DNA of 64,000 nucleotides from Tenacibaculum holothuriorum (GCF_002120225.1 NZ_LAPZ01000001.1:310001-374000), one strand, 5' to 3'; positions 52,448-63,674 are shown, numbered from the stretch's first letter. A program made the numbers and translations. Notes: generated by a model not told the origin, from the letters alone.

Positions 52448-54058
52448 ATGCTAACCAAACAACAAAAAACATTACTAAGAAGCCAATTATTTCGTCATTT
52501 AGACGGTATTGTTACTTGTCCTTCGGCTTACGTCTTATATGAAAAAGGAATTACAGATTATCTATTAGAACATACATCAGTAACTTTATCAGAAATAGCA
52601 ACTCAATTCAATGCTAATGATGGTTATTTAAATGTAGCGTTAAGAACTTTATGCTCTCAAGGCTGGTTAACTCAAATTGTAGACAATACTAAAAACACTG
52701 TTGTTTTTGAGCTTAATGAAAAATCAGCAAGTGCTTTTTCTTATTTTCATTTGTACAAAGAAGCTTTTGAATTATTACAATTTTCTGAAGAGTATAGTTC
52801 TAGAAAATTCGAAAAACCTCCTTTTTTAAAATTAGAAAGTCTGTATCTAAATTTCAAAAATAAATTCGGAATTACTGCCAGTGAAAACAATGCAATTCTA
52901 AACCAAATTCTAGCGCATATTGAAGGAATTATTGTAGGGCCTACCATCGTACTTTTAGGTATGAGTGGTATGTTTCATCAATATTTTATGCAAACAAAAT
53001 TTACCGCAGAAGAATTTCATAAAGATGCTGAAACTTTTAGTCGATTATTAAACATATTATCAGAATTACAATGGTTTGAAAAAAGCAATGATTCTTATGA
53101 ATTTACTGATAAAGGGCTCTTTTTTGCAAGACGAGCTAGTGCATACGGAGTTACTGTTTCTTACATTCCAACCTTAAGAAAGCTAGACAAACTCATTTTT
53201 GGAAATCCAACTATGTTTGATACTCCGAGTATTCATAACGAAGAAATTCATGTGGATAGAGAAATGAATGTTTGGGGAAGTGGCGGTGCTCATGCAGCCT
53301 ATTTTAGAGTGATTGATGAAATAATCATCGAATTATTTAACAAACCTATTCACGAACAGCCTAAAGGTATTTTAGATGTAGGCTGTGGTAACGGTGCTTT
53401 TTTAAAACATCTTTTCAATGTGATTGAAAATCAAACCAATCGAGGAAAAGTTTTGGAAGATTATCCTCTATTATTGATTGGTGTAGATTATAATGAAGCT
53501 GCTTTAAAAATTACTAGAAAAAACCTAGTGCAAGCAGATATTTGGGCTAAAGTTATTTGGGGAGATATTGGGAACCCAAAAGCGATGTCTGAAGACTTGC
53601 AAAACAAATATGGAATCAACTTATCGGATTTGTTAAATGTAAGAACATTTTTAGATCATAATAGAATTTGGCAACCACCAACTATTAATGGAAATATCCC
53701 GATAACAACTTCTACAGGAGCTTATGCCTATAAAGGAAAACGCTTAAATAACAACTTAGTTATTGAATCTTTAAAACAACATTTTAAAAATTGGGTTCCT
53801 TATATTAATAAATTTGGCTTGTTACTCATAGAATTACACACATCAAAGCCCGAATTAGTTTCAGAAAATATGGGAAAAACTGCTGCTACTGCCTACGATG
53901 CAACTCATGGATATTCAGATCAATATATTATAGAATTGGATGAGTACATGAAAACTATGGAAGAAATCGGATTAGTTTCTAATCAAAATACTTTTAAAAA
54001 GTTTCCAAATTCAGAATTAGCTACAGTTTCTGTAAATCTTTTTAAGTCTAAAAAATAA
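52448..54058 (+). CDS. Large class I SAM-dependent methyltransferase (AprA-type MT-like)
   Basis: A 536-aa protein. Residues about 1-310 contain two winged-helix-like blocks (SQLFRHLDGIVTCPSAYVLYEKGITDYLLEH and EGIIVGPTIVLLGMSGMFHQYFMQTKFTAEEF). The catalytic Rossmann core follows: motif I GILDVGCGNGAFLKHLF (about 308-324), then LLIGVDYNEAALKITRKNL and LLNVRTFLDHNRIW. The overall plan resembles the pseudo-dimeric methyltransferases of polyketide systems such as AprA. No polyketide or fatty acid gene is adjacent, so the acceptor is unknown. Single gene with a shared terminator. Confidence 0.75.
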   Translation: MLTKQQKTLLRSQLFRHLDGIVTCPSAYVLYEKGITDYLLEHTSVTLSEIATQFNANDGYLNVALRTLCSQGWLTQIVDNTKNTVVFELNEKSASAFSYFHLYKEAFELLQFSEEYSSRKFEKPPFLKLESLYLNFKNKFGITASENNAILNQILAHIEGIIVGPTIVLLGMSGMFHQYFMQTKFTAEEFHKDAETFSRLLNILSELQWFEKSNDSYEFTDKGLFFARRASAYGVTVSYIPTLRKLDKLIFGNPTMFDTPSIHNEEIHVDREMNVWGSGGAHAAYFRVIDEIIIELFNKPIHEQPKGILDVGCGNGAFLKHLFNVIENQTNRGKVLEDYPLLLIGVDYNEAALKITRKNLVQADIWAKVIWGDIGNPKAMSEDLQNKYGINLSDLLNVRTFLDHNRIWQPPTINGNIPITTSTGAYAYKGKRLNNNLVIESLKQHFKNWVPYINKFGLLLIELHTSKPELVSENMGKTAATAYDATHGYSDQYIIELDEYMKTMEEIGLVSNQNTFKKFPNSELATVSVNLFKSKK

Positions 54059-54090
54059 AGCCTTAAAGATTAAAATCTTTAAGGCTTTTA
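54057..54090. terminator. Bidirectional terminator between methyltransferase and PIG-L genes
   Basis: AAAGCCTTAAAGAT (54057-54070) with its complement (54075-54088), loop TAAA. It sits between convergent stops at 54058 and 54111. Confidence 0.85.
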
Positions 54091-54110
54091 GATATGATAA
54101 TATTTTTGAA

Positions 54111-56630
54111 TTAAAGCTTCATTTTTTCTTTAGACTCTTTCTTCTCTTTACCTATAGATAACATATTTGAGAATAATTTGTAAGCTCCAGGAACTCCAGC
54201 AGGCAATTCTCTAAAGAAACTTAATCCAGTATAAATATAGTTTCCTTTACCATATTTGGCAATCAGTAAACTTCCTTCTTTAGGAGATTCTCCTTTGTCA
54301 TTCATCGATAATATTGGTGTAAATTCTTTTGCCCATTGATTAGGAAAATACAATCCACGTTCTTGAACCCAACCTTCAAAATCTTTGTTTGATATTTTAT
54401 TTGGATAATTTAGCACCGAATGATCTTTAGCTAACATCGTTACATTTGCATGCTCATCTGTAACTCTATCTCTCGATAACTTTAAATTAAATGGAGCTTT
54501 TACATCTACTCTTCTATTGGTGTTGTACTGTACAATTAAATTACCTCCATTTTTCACAAAATCTAATAAATACTTTTGTTTAAACTGTAATTCTGGTAAA
54601 GTATTATACGCTCTAATACCAACCACAACTGCATCGAAATCTTCTAAGTTTTTATCGTTTATATTTTTCGGATCAATCTCAATAACGCTATACCCTATCT
54701 GTCGTAAACTTTCTGGGACAGCATCACCAGAACCTTGAATATACGCAATCTTTTTTCCTACTTTTTGAATATCTAAACGTACAACTTTAGCTGCTGAAGG
54801 CATTAAAACTGATTGCTTAGGAATATGATTGTAATTAATTTCTATCAATTCTCTATCAAACTTTTTTCCATTTACAGTTGCAACTGCTTCAATAGTTCCT
54901 TCTGATTGATTTTTAGACGGGCTCAACATAAAATCTACTAACTGAATATCTCCTTTTTGCTCAATAGAAAAAGATGCTTCTTTTGGAGATACATTCCATC
55001 CATCAGGAATATTTAATGCAATTGTTCCGTTAGTATTCTTAGCTCCTGCTTTAACTTCAACAATTACTTTTTGCGATTGTTCGTTAGAGAAAATTAATAC
55101 TTTATGAAGTAATTTTGTTGTTACTTTCGGCAGAATTTCAAAAGGCTCGTAAATTTCTCCTTTATCTCTTTTTGAATATCTATGTACTACTGGAATGATA
55201 AATGAAATAGCTTCATTATCAATCATTAAATCGTATTGAACTTGAATTGGTCTCGGAGTTTCTGGTTTCCCAATCAATCCCAATTCTTTTACCTTGTACA
55301 TACCTAAACTCGATTTTTCATTCAGCCAATAAGGTGAAGAATATTCTAAATTTCCTACCGACAACGTTTCTTTGAAATTTTGCTTCTTGTTTGGTAATAA
55401 ATCTAACTCTTTTTTAATTTTTTGTTGCTCTGGTAAAAACGTAATTGAACTTAATTCTATAGATTGATTGCTTCTATTCAGCGCTTCAAAAGAAACCGTT
55501 ACGTTACTATTTGGTGTAGTGCTAGAGGTACTTGCCGAAGCTTCTAAATACAAACCGCTACAAGCTAAAATAATATCTTTAATTTCTTTTGTTTTGATTT
55601 TTTTCCAATGTTGGTCTTCTAATTTCTGAATCTTTCCATATGCTTTTATCAATGCAGGAAGATGTTTTGACGGATTTACAAAATCGAAATTCTTTTCAAC
55701 TTCATATAAAATATCACCTATTTCTCCTCCTCCTTTTACACGATTCCATGTGGTATTGATTCCTGAGAAAAGATCTTTTTTATCCTTCGGAAAATCTCCT
55801 TTTAAAAATTCCACCCATTCAGTTTGACTTCCACGAGTAGTTAAACGACCAAATCCTTGGCATAAATGCTGGCTACTTGCAATAGAAGCTAGTTCGTTAT
55901 TTGACAACCCTTTTAAAGGATAGTACACTCCTACATCAACATTCAACATTTTGCTCTTATCTGCTTTTGCAAAGTTTTCTCTACTTCCGTAGAACCACCA
56001 AGAAGTATTAAAAAACAATCTGTTGGGTTGCCATACAGATGTTTTATTAAGTTGATTTGGATATTTTGTTTTATCTCCTGCTAAATCGAAAGCCTCAACA
56101 CTTAACATGGCTGATGAAGTATGGTGACCATGCGTAGTTCCTGGAGTTCTATGATTAAAACGATTGATGATTACATCAGGTTTAAAAGTTCTAATTGCCC
56201 AAACTACATCGGCTAGCACTTTATCTTTATCCCAAATTTTTAAAGTTTCATCTGGGTGCTTAGAATATCCAAAATCATTGGCTCTACTAAAACGTTGCTC
56301 GCCTCCATCAACTCCTCTTGCCGCTAACAATTCTTGCGTACGAATAACTCCTAATAACTCACGAATTTCCGGACCAATTAAGTTTTGCCCTCCATCACCT
56401 CTTGTTAATGATAAATAAGCTGTTCTTGCTTTTTCATGATTCGCCAAATAAGCAATTAAACGTGTGTTTTCATCATCAGGGTGCGCTGCTATATACAATG
56501 CTGATCCTAAAAAATTAAGCTTTTGTACTTTTTCAAAAATTTGATTTGACGTTAACTTTTGAGGTTTTTGAGCATTCATATTCGTAACAACTAACAATAG
56601 TGTTACAACAGATAAGATTCGTTTACGCAT
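54111..56630 (-). CDS. Secreted PIG-L family deacetylase-like protein
   Basis: An 839-aa exported protein: signal peptide (MRKRILSVVTLLLVVTNMNAQ). Residues about 45-290 form a PIG-L (LmbE) domain with the zinc motif AAHPDDENTRLIAYLAN and TRGDGGQNLIGPE, then HGHHTSSA. The remaining ~550 residues are beta-sandwich-like with a terminal region (YIQGSGDAVPESLRQIGYSVIEID, AVVVGIRAYN, YNTNRRVDVK) that resembles a glutamine amidotransferase-like ThuA/DJ-1 fold. PIG-L domains hydrolyse N-acetyl groups of GlcNAc-type sugars; as an envelope protein it may act on extracellular glycans. Single gene. Confidence 0.85.
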   Translation of the reverse strand: MRKRILSVVTLLLVVTNMNAQKPQKLTSNQIFEKVQKLNFLGSALYIAAHPDDENTRLIAYLANHEKARTAYLSLTRGDGGQNLIGPEIRELLGVIRTQELLAARGVDGGEQRFSRANDFGYSKHPDETLKIWDKDKVLADVVWAIRTFKPDVIINRFNHRTPGTTHGHHTSSAMLSVEAFDLAGDKTKYPNQLNKTSVWQPNRLFFNTSWWFYGSRENFAKADKSKMLNVDVGVYYPLKGLSNNELASIASSQHLCQGFGRLTTRGSQTEWVEFLKGDFPKDKKDLFSGINTTWNRVKGGGEIGDILYEVEKNFDFVNPSKHLPALIKAYGKIQKLEDQHWKKIKTKEIKDIILACSGLYLEASASTSSTTPNSNVTVSFEALNRSNQSIELSSITFLPEQQKIKKELDLLPNKKQNFKETLSVGNLEYSSPYWLNEKSSLGMYKVKELGLIGKPETPRPIQVQYDLMIDNEAISFIIPVVHRYSKRDKGEIYEPFEILPKVTTKLLHKVLIFSNEQSQKVIVEVKAGAKNTNGTIALNIPDGWNVSPKEASFSIEQKGDIQLVDFMLSPSKNQSEGTIEAVATVNGKKFDRELIEINYNHIPKQSVLMPSAAKVVRLDIQKVGKKIAYIQGSGDAVPESLRQIGYSVIEIDPKNINDKNLEDFDAVVVGIRAYNTLPELQFKQKYLLDFVKNGGNLIVQYNTNRRVDVKAPFNLKLSRDRVTDEHANVTMLAKDHSVLNYPNKISNKDFEGWVQERGLYFPNQWAKEFTPILSMNDKGESPKEGSLLIAKYGKGNYIYTGLSFFRELPAGVPGAYKLFSNMLSIGKEKKESKEKMKL

Positions 56631-56706
56631 TCTTAATAGTTTGATTGGTAAACAAATGTACTATTTTTAAATAGCGATTAAATTATATTAACAAAATGCT
56701 AACATT

Positions 56707-58134
56707 TTATTCTAAAAAATACTCTTCTTTAAAACCAATTAAATACAGTTTTTCTTGGGCACGTGTTATAGCAGTATATAACCAACGTAAATATTCTACA
56801 GATGGTCCGTCCGGTAAATAAGGCTGCTCTATAAATATAGTTTTCCATTGCCCTCCTTGAGATTTATGACAGGTCATTGCATAAGAAAACTTAACTTGTA
56901 ATGCATTGAAATATTTATTCTTTTTAACACCCATAAACTGTTTGTACTTCGATTTTTCGTGTGCAAAATCTTCTTTTACAGCTTCGTAAAGTTTATTAGA
57001 TTCTTCATAAGTTAATGATGGACTTTCACTCGTTAACGTATCTAACAACAATACAGTATCAAAAGGTTGCATATCAGGATAATCAATCATACGGATTTCT
57101 ACTTCAGCAAATTTAAATCCGTATAATTCTTTAATGTTATGAATTCGTTGAACTTCACAAATATCTCCATTGGCAATAAATCCTGCAGATGAAGAACTTT
57201 TTAACCAGAAATAATTGTTCTTAACTACCATTACATAATCACCAACCGATATTTCGTTTTCTTGTCCTCTAATTTTTGTTCTAATTTGCTGATTGTATTG
57301 ATTCGCTCTTTTATTAGAACGAACAATAATTGCGGTATCTTCTACACCAATATCTCCATCATATGCCGATGTTATAGCATCTTGAATATCGTAACCGTCT
57401 TCTAAACGAATAATGTCAGGAAAATTCAAATCGAATATAAAATGAGTTGCTTCATTTTGAATTAGGATACGTAAATCGGTAGCATTGAATAAGATTCCAG
57501 AGTCTTCTTGCTGTCTAACTACTTCGTCTAATTCGATGTCTAACACATCCTTATTATATTGATAAGCAAGTTCATCGGGTTCTAAAGCTGGACTCACATT
57601 CAACTTTACTGGTGGTAACTGTGCTGTATCTCCAATAAAAATAAGTTTGCAATTTTTACCAGAATACACATATTGCATTAAGTCATTTAATAACGATCCG
57701 TTTTCAAAAAGTTTCGCATTTTGCTGTTGATCAGAAATCATGGAAGCTTCATCAACTATAAATATTGTATTCGTATGCTTATTAGGTTGTAATACAAAAT
57801 TTACACCTCCATTACTTTGTTTTTTAGGAAAATAGATTTTTTTATGTACGGTAAATGCTTCTTTTTTAGAATAATTGGCTATTACTTTAGCGGCTCTACC
57901 CGTTGGAGCTAATAAAACACCTTTTTTACCTGCTTTCCATAAACTATTAACAAATACGCTAATTACAGTTGTTTTTCCTGTACCTGCATATCCTTTTAAA
58001 ACAAATAATTCTCTATCATTATCGGTATAAATAAACCTAGAAAGAGTTTCTAACAACTTGGTTTGCTTTATAGTAGGTGAATACGGAAATTTTTTAAGGA
58101 TTTCTTTATAAAATTCAGAAGGTGTCTTTAACAT
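56707..58134 (-). CDS. AAA/RecD-like ATP-dependent DNA helicase
   Basis: A 475-aa SF1B-type helicase. Walker A GYAGTGKTTV (about 47-56), LLAPTGRAAKVI, Walker B IFIVDEASMI, GDTAQLPPV, and C-terminal UvrD_C_2-like motif MTCHKSQGGQW (motif V-VI area) with YTAITRAQEKLYLIG. Similar to RecD2-type helicases without the N-terminal extension. Probably in DNA repair. The ATG at 58132-58134 (MLKTPSEFYKEIL) is preferred to an upstream ATG twelve codons earlier. Divergent from the next operon. Confidence 0.9.
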   Translation of the reverse strand: MLKTPSEFYKEILKKFPYSPTIKQTKLLETLSRFIYTDNDRELFVLKGYAGTGKTTVISVFVNSLWKAGKKGVLLAPTGRAAKVIANYSKKEAFTVHKKIYFPKKQSNGGVNFVLQPNKHTNTIFIVDEASMISDQQQNAKLFENGSLLNDLMQYVYSGKNCKLIFIGDTAQLPPVKLNVSPALEPDELAYQYNKDVLDIELDEVVRQQEDSGILFNATDLRILIQNEATHFIFDLNFPDIIRLEDGYDIQDAITSAYDGDIGVEDTAIIVRSNKRANQYNQQIRTKIRGQENEISVGDYVMVVKNNYFWLKSSSSAGFIANGDICEVQRIHNIKELYGFKFAEVEIRMIDYPDMQPFDTVLLLDTLTSESPSLTYEESNKLYEAVKEDFAHEKSKYKQFMGVKKNKYFNALQVKFSYAMTCHKSQGGQWKTIFIEQPYLPDGPSVEYLRWLYTAITRAQEKLYLIGFKEEYFLE

Positions 58135-58235
58135 ATTTTTAAATATGAGCAAAGATAAATCTAATTGCAATATTTATTTTTATGATTAAAAAAAAATTGT
58201 AGATTTGCCAGTATCATATATTAAAAACAATAAAA

Positions 58236-58979
58236 ATGAATTTATTAGTAATGATTTTAGCAGCTGTGGCGGTTGCATTTCTTTTAGCTTTTTTAATAGT
58301 AAAATTTGTACCATTAAAAGCAAGACCTGTAATATCTATTTTATTATTACTGGCAGCAGGGTATTTAGGATACCTTATTTATGGTGCTATTATGGAGCCT
58401 ATTAACTTTAACAAAGAGAAAAAAGTTCGTTACGCTAAAGTTATTAATAACTTAAAACAAATTCGTGATGCCCAAATTAAGTACAACGAAGCTAAAGGTA
58501 CTTACGCTAAAGATAAAAACGAATTAATTACTTTCATCGAAGGAGATTCATTAGCTATCACTCAAGTAAACAACGTTGAAAAAGAAGTTGAATTAGGTGG
58601 TGGAATTACTAAAAAGATTTCTGTAAGAGTTGTTGATACTGTAGATTTTGAACCAGCAAAGAACTACTTTAAAGATGTAGATTATAAAGGAATGTTTAAC
58701 GTTCCTGGAACTGATAAAGAATTTACTATTGCTACTGGAATGGTAGAAAAAGTAGCTGGATTAAACGTTCCTGTATTCGAAGCTAAAGTTGATAAAGCTT
58801 CAATCTTAAAAGGAATGAATCCTAACTTAGTAAAACAAGAATTAGAAGCTGTAGAAAATGATCAAATTAAAGGAGAATTTGTTTCTGTAGGATCATTAGA
58901 CGAAGTTTCAACTGGTGGTAACTGGCCTCCTTCTTACGATAAAGCTGAAGCACTTGCAAAAAAAGACGAGAAGAAATAA
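58236..58979 (+). CDS. Conserved membrane protein of unknown function
   Basis: A 247-aa protein with two N-terminal transmembrane helices (about 2-21 and 29-49), then a soluble region with a helix (KVINNLKQIRDAQIKYNEAKGTYAKDKNELITFIEG) that resembles type II pseudopilin-like alignments, and a beta-rich C-terminus. Conserved in Bacteroidota upstream of DUF3822 and rsmD. No enzymatic motif. A TAGATTTG -7-like string at 58200-58207 precedes it. First gene of a three-gene operon. Confidence 0.75.
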   Translation: MNLLVMILAAVAVAFLLAFLIVKFVPLKARPVISILLLLAAGYLGYLIYGAIMEPINFNKEKKVRYAKVINNLKQIRDAQIKYNEAKGTYAKDKNELITFIEGDSLAITQVNNVEKEVELGGGITKKISVRVVDTVDFEPAKNYFKDVDYKGMFNVPGTDKEFTIATGMVEKVAGLNVPVFEAKVDKASILKGMNPNLVKQELEAVENDQIKGEFVSVGSLDEVSTGGNWPPSYDKAEALAKKDEKK

Positions 58980-59772
58980 TAAGGCAGTAGCACAGAATAA
59001 AAAATTATCCATCCAATTTAGTTTGGATGGATTTTCTTTTTGTATTCTAAATTCAGATACTGAAGAAATCATCACTTTCACTAAATACGAATTTGATAAA
59101 CCTGTTTCTTCTCCTGAGCTTTTATTAAGTAATTTAATGAATGTTTTTGCTTCTGATAATGACTTACAAGGAGACTTTACCTCTGTTTTTGCAGTTCATC
59201 AAAATAATTTAGCGACTCTAGTTCCTGAAGAATATTTTGATAGAAACAATCTTAAACCGTATTTAAAATATTCGGTAAAAACCTTACCTACCGACTATAT
59301 CACTTACGATACTCTTGACAATATTGAAGCTAATACCGTTTACATTCCTTATGTAAATATCAATAATTACTTATTTCAAAATTTTGGGGAATTTGAATTC
59401 AAGCATCATTCAACTGTATTAGTAGATAAACTCTTGAATCTTAATAATGAACACCAACAATTTTATGTTTATGTAAATTCAAAATCTATAGACATTATTG
59501 TAACCAAAGGAAAGCAGCTTTTATTTAGCAATTCATTTTCTTACGAAACAAAAGAAGATTTCTTGTATTATATTTTATTTACAGCTGAACAATTACAAAT
59601 GGATCCTAATGAGTTTTCTTTAACATTTATTGGTGATATTGAAAAAGAATCAGAATTGTACAACATAACCTACAATTATGTAAGAAATGTTGATTTTATA
59701 AAAAGCAACAATACTTTCTTTAAGGAAAGTGAAGAGTTTTCTAATCACTCAAACTACATTTTAATAGGATAA
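58954..59772 (+). CDS. DUF3822 family protein (ASKHA-like fold)
   Basis: About 272 aa. The core (KKLSIQFSLDGFSFCILNS, VFAVHQNNLATLVPEEYFD, YVYVNSKSIDIIVTKGKQLLFSNSFSY, EFSLTFIGDIEKES) matches DUF3822, a Bacteroidota family with an actin-like ATPase-fold pattern. The start is unclear: there is no ATG near the family's usual beginning. TTG at 58954 (used) or GTG at 58915 lie inside the upstream gene. The conserved part begins around 58999. Overlaps rsmD start by one base (TAATG). Function unknown. Confidence 0.75.
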   Translation: MQKKTRRNNKAVAQNKKLSIQFSLDGFSFCILNSDTEEIITFTKYEFDKPVSSPELLLSNLMNVFASDNDLQGDFTSVFAVHQNNLATLVPEEYFDRNNLKPYLKYSVKTLPTDYITYDTLDNIEANTVYIPYVNINNYLFQNFGEFEFKHHSTVLVDKLLNLNNEHQQFYVYVNSKSIDIIVTKGKQLLFSNSFSYETKEDFLYYILFTAEQLQMDPNEFSLTFIGDIEKESELYNITYNYVRNVDFIKSNNTFFKESEEFSNHSNYILIG

Positions 59773-60332
59773 TGAGAATTATATCAGGAAAATATAAAAG
59801 TAAAAGAATTTCTGCACCAAAAAATTTACCTGTTCGTCCAACGACAGATATGGCAAAGGAATCTCTATTTAATATACTTAATAACTTGTATTATTTTGAT
59901 GGAATTTCTGTCATCGATTTATTTGCAGGTACTGGTAACATCAGTTACGAATTTGCTTCTCGAGGAACACAAGAAATTTATGCAATTGATACACATTATA
60001 ATTGTATTAAATTCATCAATGAAACCGCAAAAAATTTAAATACTGAAATTAATACTTTTAAAAGCGATGTTTTTAAATTCTTAGAAAAAACTCCTTTAAA
60101 AACCGATGTTATTTTTGCTGATCCTCCTTACGATTTTGAGGAAAGTCAATTTTTAAAAATAGTCGATTTAGTTTTTGAAAGAAACCTTTTAAATGACGAT
60201 GGATTGTTAATTGTTGAACACTCTAAACATACAGATTTAACTGATCATCCAAAACACAGTTACGATAAACGTTATGGTGGTAATGTTTTCAGTTTTTTTG
60301 AAAATGAAAGTATTACTGACGAAGAAAAATAA
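59772..60332 (+). CDS. rsmD: 16S rRNA (guanine(966)-N2)-methyltransferase RsmD
   Basis: A 186-aa class I methyltransferase: MRIISGKYKSKRISAPKNLPVRPTTDMAKESLFNIL at the N-terminus (RsmD signature), SAM motif I VIDLFAGTGNISYEF, and the catalytic DPPYDF that activates the guanine N2. It methylates 16S rRNA in the 30S head. Shares one base with the DUF3822 stop, so the pair is translationally coupled. Confidence 0.95.
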   Translation: MRIISGKYKSKRISAPKNLPVRPTTDMAKESLFNILNNLYYFDGISVIDLFAGTGNISYEFASRGTQEIYAIDTHYNCIKFINETAKNLNTEINTFKSDVFKFLEKTPLKTDVIFADPPYDFEESQFLKIVDLVFERNLLNDDGLLIVEHSKHTDLTDHPKHSYDKRYGGNVFSFFENESITDEEK

Positions 60333-60366
60333 AAAAAGGAAGCAAAATTGCTTCCTTTTTTGTTTT
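60331..60366 (+). terminator. Intrinsic terminator after rsmD
   Basis: AAAAAGGAAGCAA (60333-60345) with its complement (60348-60360), a 13-bp stem with TTTTT plus TGTTTT. It is symmetrical and also placed to end the convergent ABC-F gene (stop at 60389). Confidence 0.85.
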
Positions 60367-60388
60367 ATAAATTAAGTATTCTGCGATT

Positions 60389-62014
<1,626 letters not shown>

Positions 62015-62033
62015 TTATTTTTTAAATTCGGTG

Positions 62034-62041
62034 CAAAAGTA
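62034..62041 (-). promoter_or_regulatory. -7 element of the ABC-F gene
   Basis: TACTTTTG on the minus strand, an exact TAnnTTTG, 22 bp from the ABC-F ATG. No TTG at the -33 distance. Confidence 0.35.
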
Positions 62042-62187
62042 AAAAAACTAAATACTTTTTAAGAATTTGCACACAAATATTTAACATATTACATTTGGGC
62101 TTTTATAATTCTTTTAACAACGCGTTAACATCAAGATTATAAGGAGATATCTATTTTTGAACATTGAGCTAAACTCATGTATATTGA

Positions 62188-63549
62188 ATGATAAGATACG
62201 TTTTACCTCTCATATTATTAACGTTTATTGGTTGTAACTCTAAGCAAAAGGAGAATTACACTTATTTTGGCGGAAAAATAATTAACCCAAAATCTAAGTT
62301 TGTAGTTCTTACAAATCATAACAATTTTGCAGATACAATTCCTTTAAAAGACGATCATAGCTTTTTAGGTAAATATAAAGACATAAAAGAAGGTTTATAT
62401 TACTTTAAGCATGGTCCTGAGCATCAGTATGTTTATATTCAACCACAAGACAGTATTTTACTACGTTTAAATACTTGGGGAGTTTTCGATGAATCTTTAG
62501 TTTTTAGTGGTTCAAATGCGCAAAGAAATAATGCTTTAATTGAAGTATTTTTAGAAAATGAAGAAGACCTTAAAAAGTTTTATCAGTTTAAAGGATTAAA
62601 CTCTAAAGATTACAAAAAAGCATTTGATTCTATCATAAGTCTTAAAAAAGATAAATTAGCTTCTTATATAGATCAAAATGAAGACGAATCTGAACGTTTT
62701 TTAAGTTTATTAGAAATAGCTCTCACCTATCAAGCATATACTAAATTAGAGCAATATGCTATTAATAATGCTACGCATCATAAAAAAGATTCATTAAATA
62801 ATAATTACTTTAATTATAAAGAAAACATTAATACCTCTCTAGATTCATTAATGTTCTTCTATCCTTATAATGAATATGTAATTACAAGTTTATACAACGA
62901 CGTACATCAAAAAGGAATTAAACATAATACTGAAGCTTTTGTAATTGAACTATTAAATAATATTGGAAGTAAAATAAAAGATGAAAAAGTGAAAAATAGG
63001 CTTTTATTTAATTCTACTATTAAACATTTCTTTACCGAAACTTGTCATCGTTCTAACAAAAAAGTTTTGTATACTTTTTTTAAACTAAGTTCTGATATTG
63101 ATAATAAAAAAGAAATTCAGCGGTTAATTAACGATACCAAGCATGTTACTAAAGGAGATAAATTGCCTTCATTTAATTTAGTAGATGCTACAGGTGAAAT
63201 GATTGAAGCTTCTAACTTAGTAAAAGGTAAAAAAACCGTTTTATACTTTAGAAATCATAAATCTACTTCAGATGAATGGGTTGCTTCTAGAATAAAATAT
63301 CTTCAAAAGAAAAACCCTAATATCAACTTCTTAATAGTTAATTCTTGTAAAAAATCTAAAAATTGTTTTACAAAAAATATCGATATTAAAGGGCAACTTA
63401 GATTAGCTGACGATAGTAAAGCAAAAGAATTTTTAACTAGTAAATTTTCTCGTTTAATTTTAGTAGATGAAAATGGAATTGTAAAAAACGGGTATAGTAG
63501 TTTATCTTCTGATAAATTAAACCAACAATTAGCTGATTTACAAAAATAA
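62188..63549 (+). CDS. Lipoprotein with DUF4369-like and redox-inactive thioredoxin-like domains
   Basis: A 453-aa lipoprotein: signal peptide ending LTFIGC (C16). Residues about 25-100 resemble the N-terminal DUF4369-type beta domain of Bacteroidota TlpA-like proteins (FGGKIINPKSKFVVLTNH). A helical middle follows, then a C-terminal thioredoxin-like domain from about 325 (GDKLPSFNLVDATGE, TVLYFRNHKSTSDEWVASRIKYLQKKN). The active site CxxC is replaced by NHKS, so no disulfide chemistry is expected. Single gene with an exact -7 string (TATTTTTG, 62152-62159). Confidence 0.7.
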   Translation: MIRYVLPLILLTFIGCNSKQKENYTYFGGKIINPKSKFVVLTNHNNFADTIPLKDDHSFLGKYKDIKEGLYYFKHGPEHQYVYIQPQDSILLRLNTWGVFDESLVFSGSNAQRNNALIEVFLENEEDLKKFYQFKGLNSKDYKKAFDSIISLKKDKLASYIDQNEDESERFLSLLEIALTYQAYTKLEQYAINNATHHKKDSLNNNYFNYKENINTSLDSLMFFYPYNEYVITSLYNDVHQKGIKHNTEAFVIELLNNIGSKIKDEKVKNRLLFNSTIKHFFTETCHRSNKKVLYTFFKLSSDIDNKKEIQRLINDTKHVTKGDKLPSFNLVDATGEMIEASNLVKGKKTVLYFRNHKSTSDEWVASRIKYLQKKNPNINFLIVNSCKKSKNCFTKNIDIKGQLRLADDSKAKEFLTSKFSRLILVDENGIVKNGYSSLSSDKLNQQLADLQK

Positions 63550-63583
63550 CTCATCAAGTAGTTCTTAATCGTTTTATTTACCG

Positions 63584-63591
63584 TACTTTTG
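63584..63591 (+). promoter_or_regulatory. -7 element upstream of the DEAD-box helicase
   Basis: TACTTTTG, an exact TAnnTTTG. Transcription would start near 63598 and give a leader of about 78 nt containing the two hairpins at 63633-63674. Confidence 0.45.
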
Positions 63592-63632
63592 CGCCGTCCA
63601 AAATCTCACTAAGAGATAAATTTAATTAATAA

Positions 63633-63674
63633 GAGTTCGCAGAGGGGCATCTGTGAGTTCTGAAAAATTCACAG
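63633..63674 (+). promoter_or_regulatory. Two mutually exclusive leader hairpins before the DEAD-box helicase
   Basis: Hairpin A: 63633-63643 with 63650-63660, 11 bp with three G-U pairs, loop GGGGCA. Hairpin B: CTGTGAGT (63651-63658) with ATTCACAG (63667-63674), 8 bp, ending one base before the ATG at 63676. Both use 63651-63658, so only one can form at a time. Such switching leaders could control helicase translation. Confidence 0.45.

Noticed and set aside
58205-58405. Small open frame overlapping the start of the 58236 membrane protein
   Set aside because: It is a shadow frame of a conserved gene; the composition and conserved transmembrane helices favour the 58236 frame.
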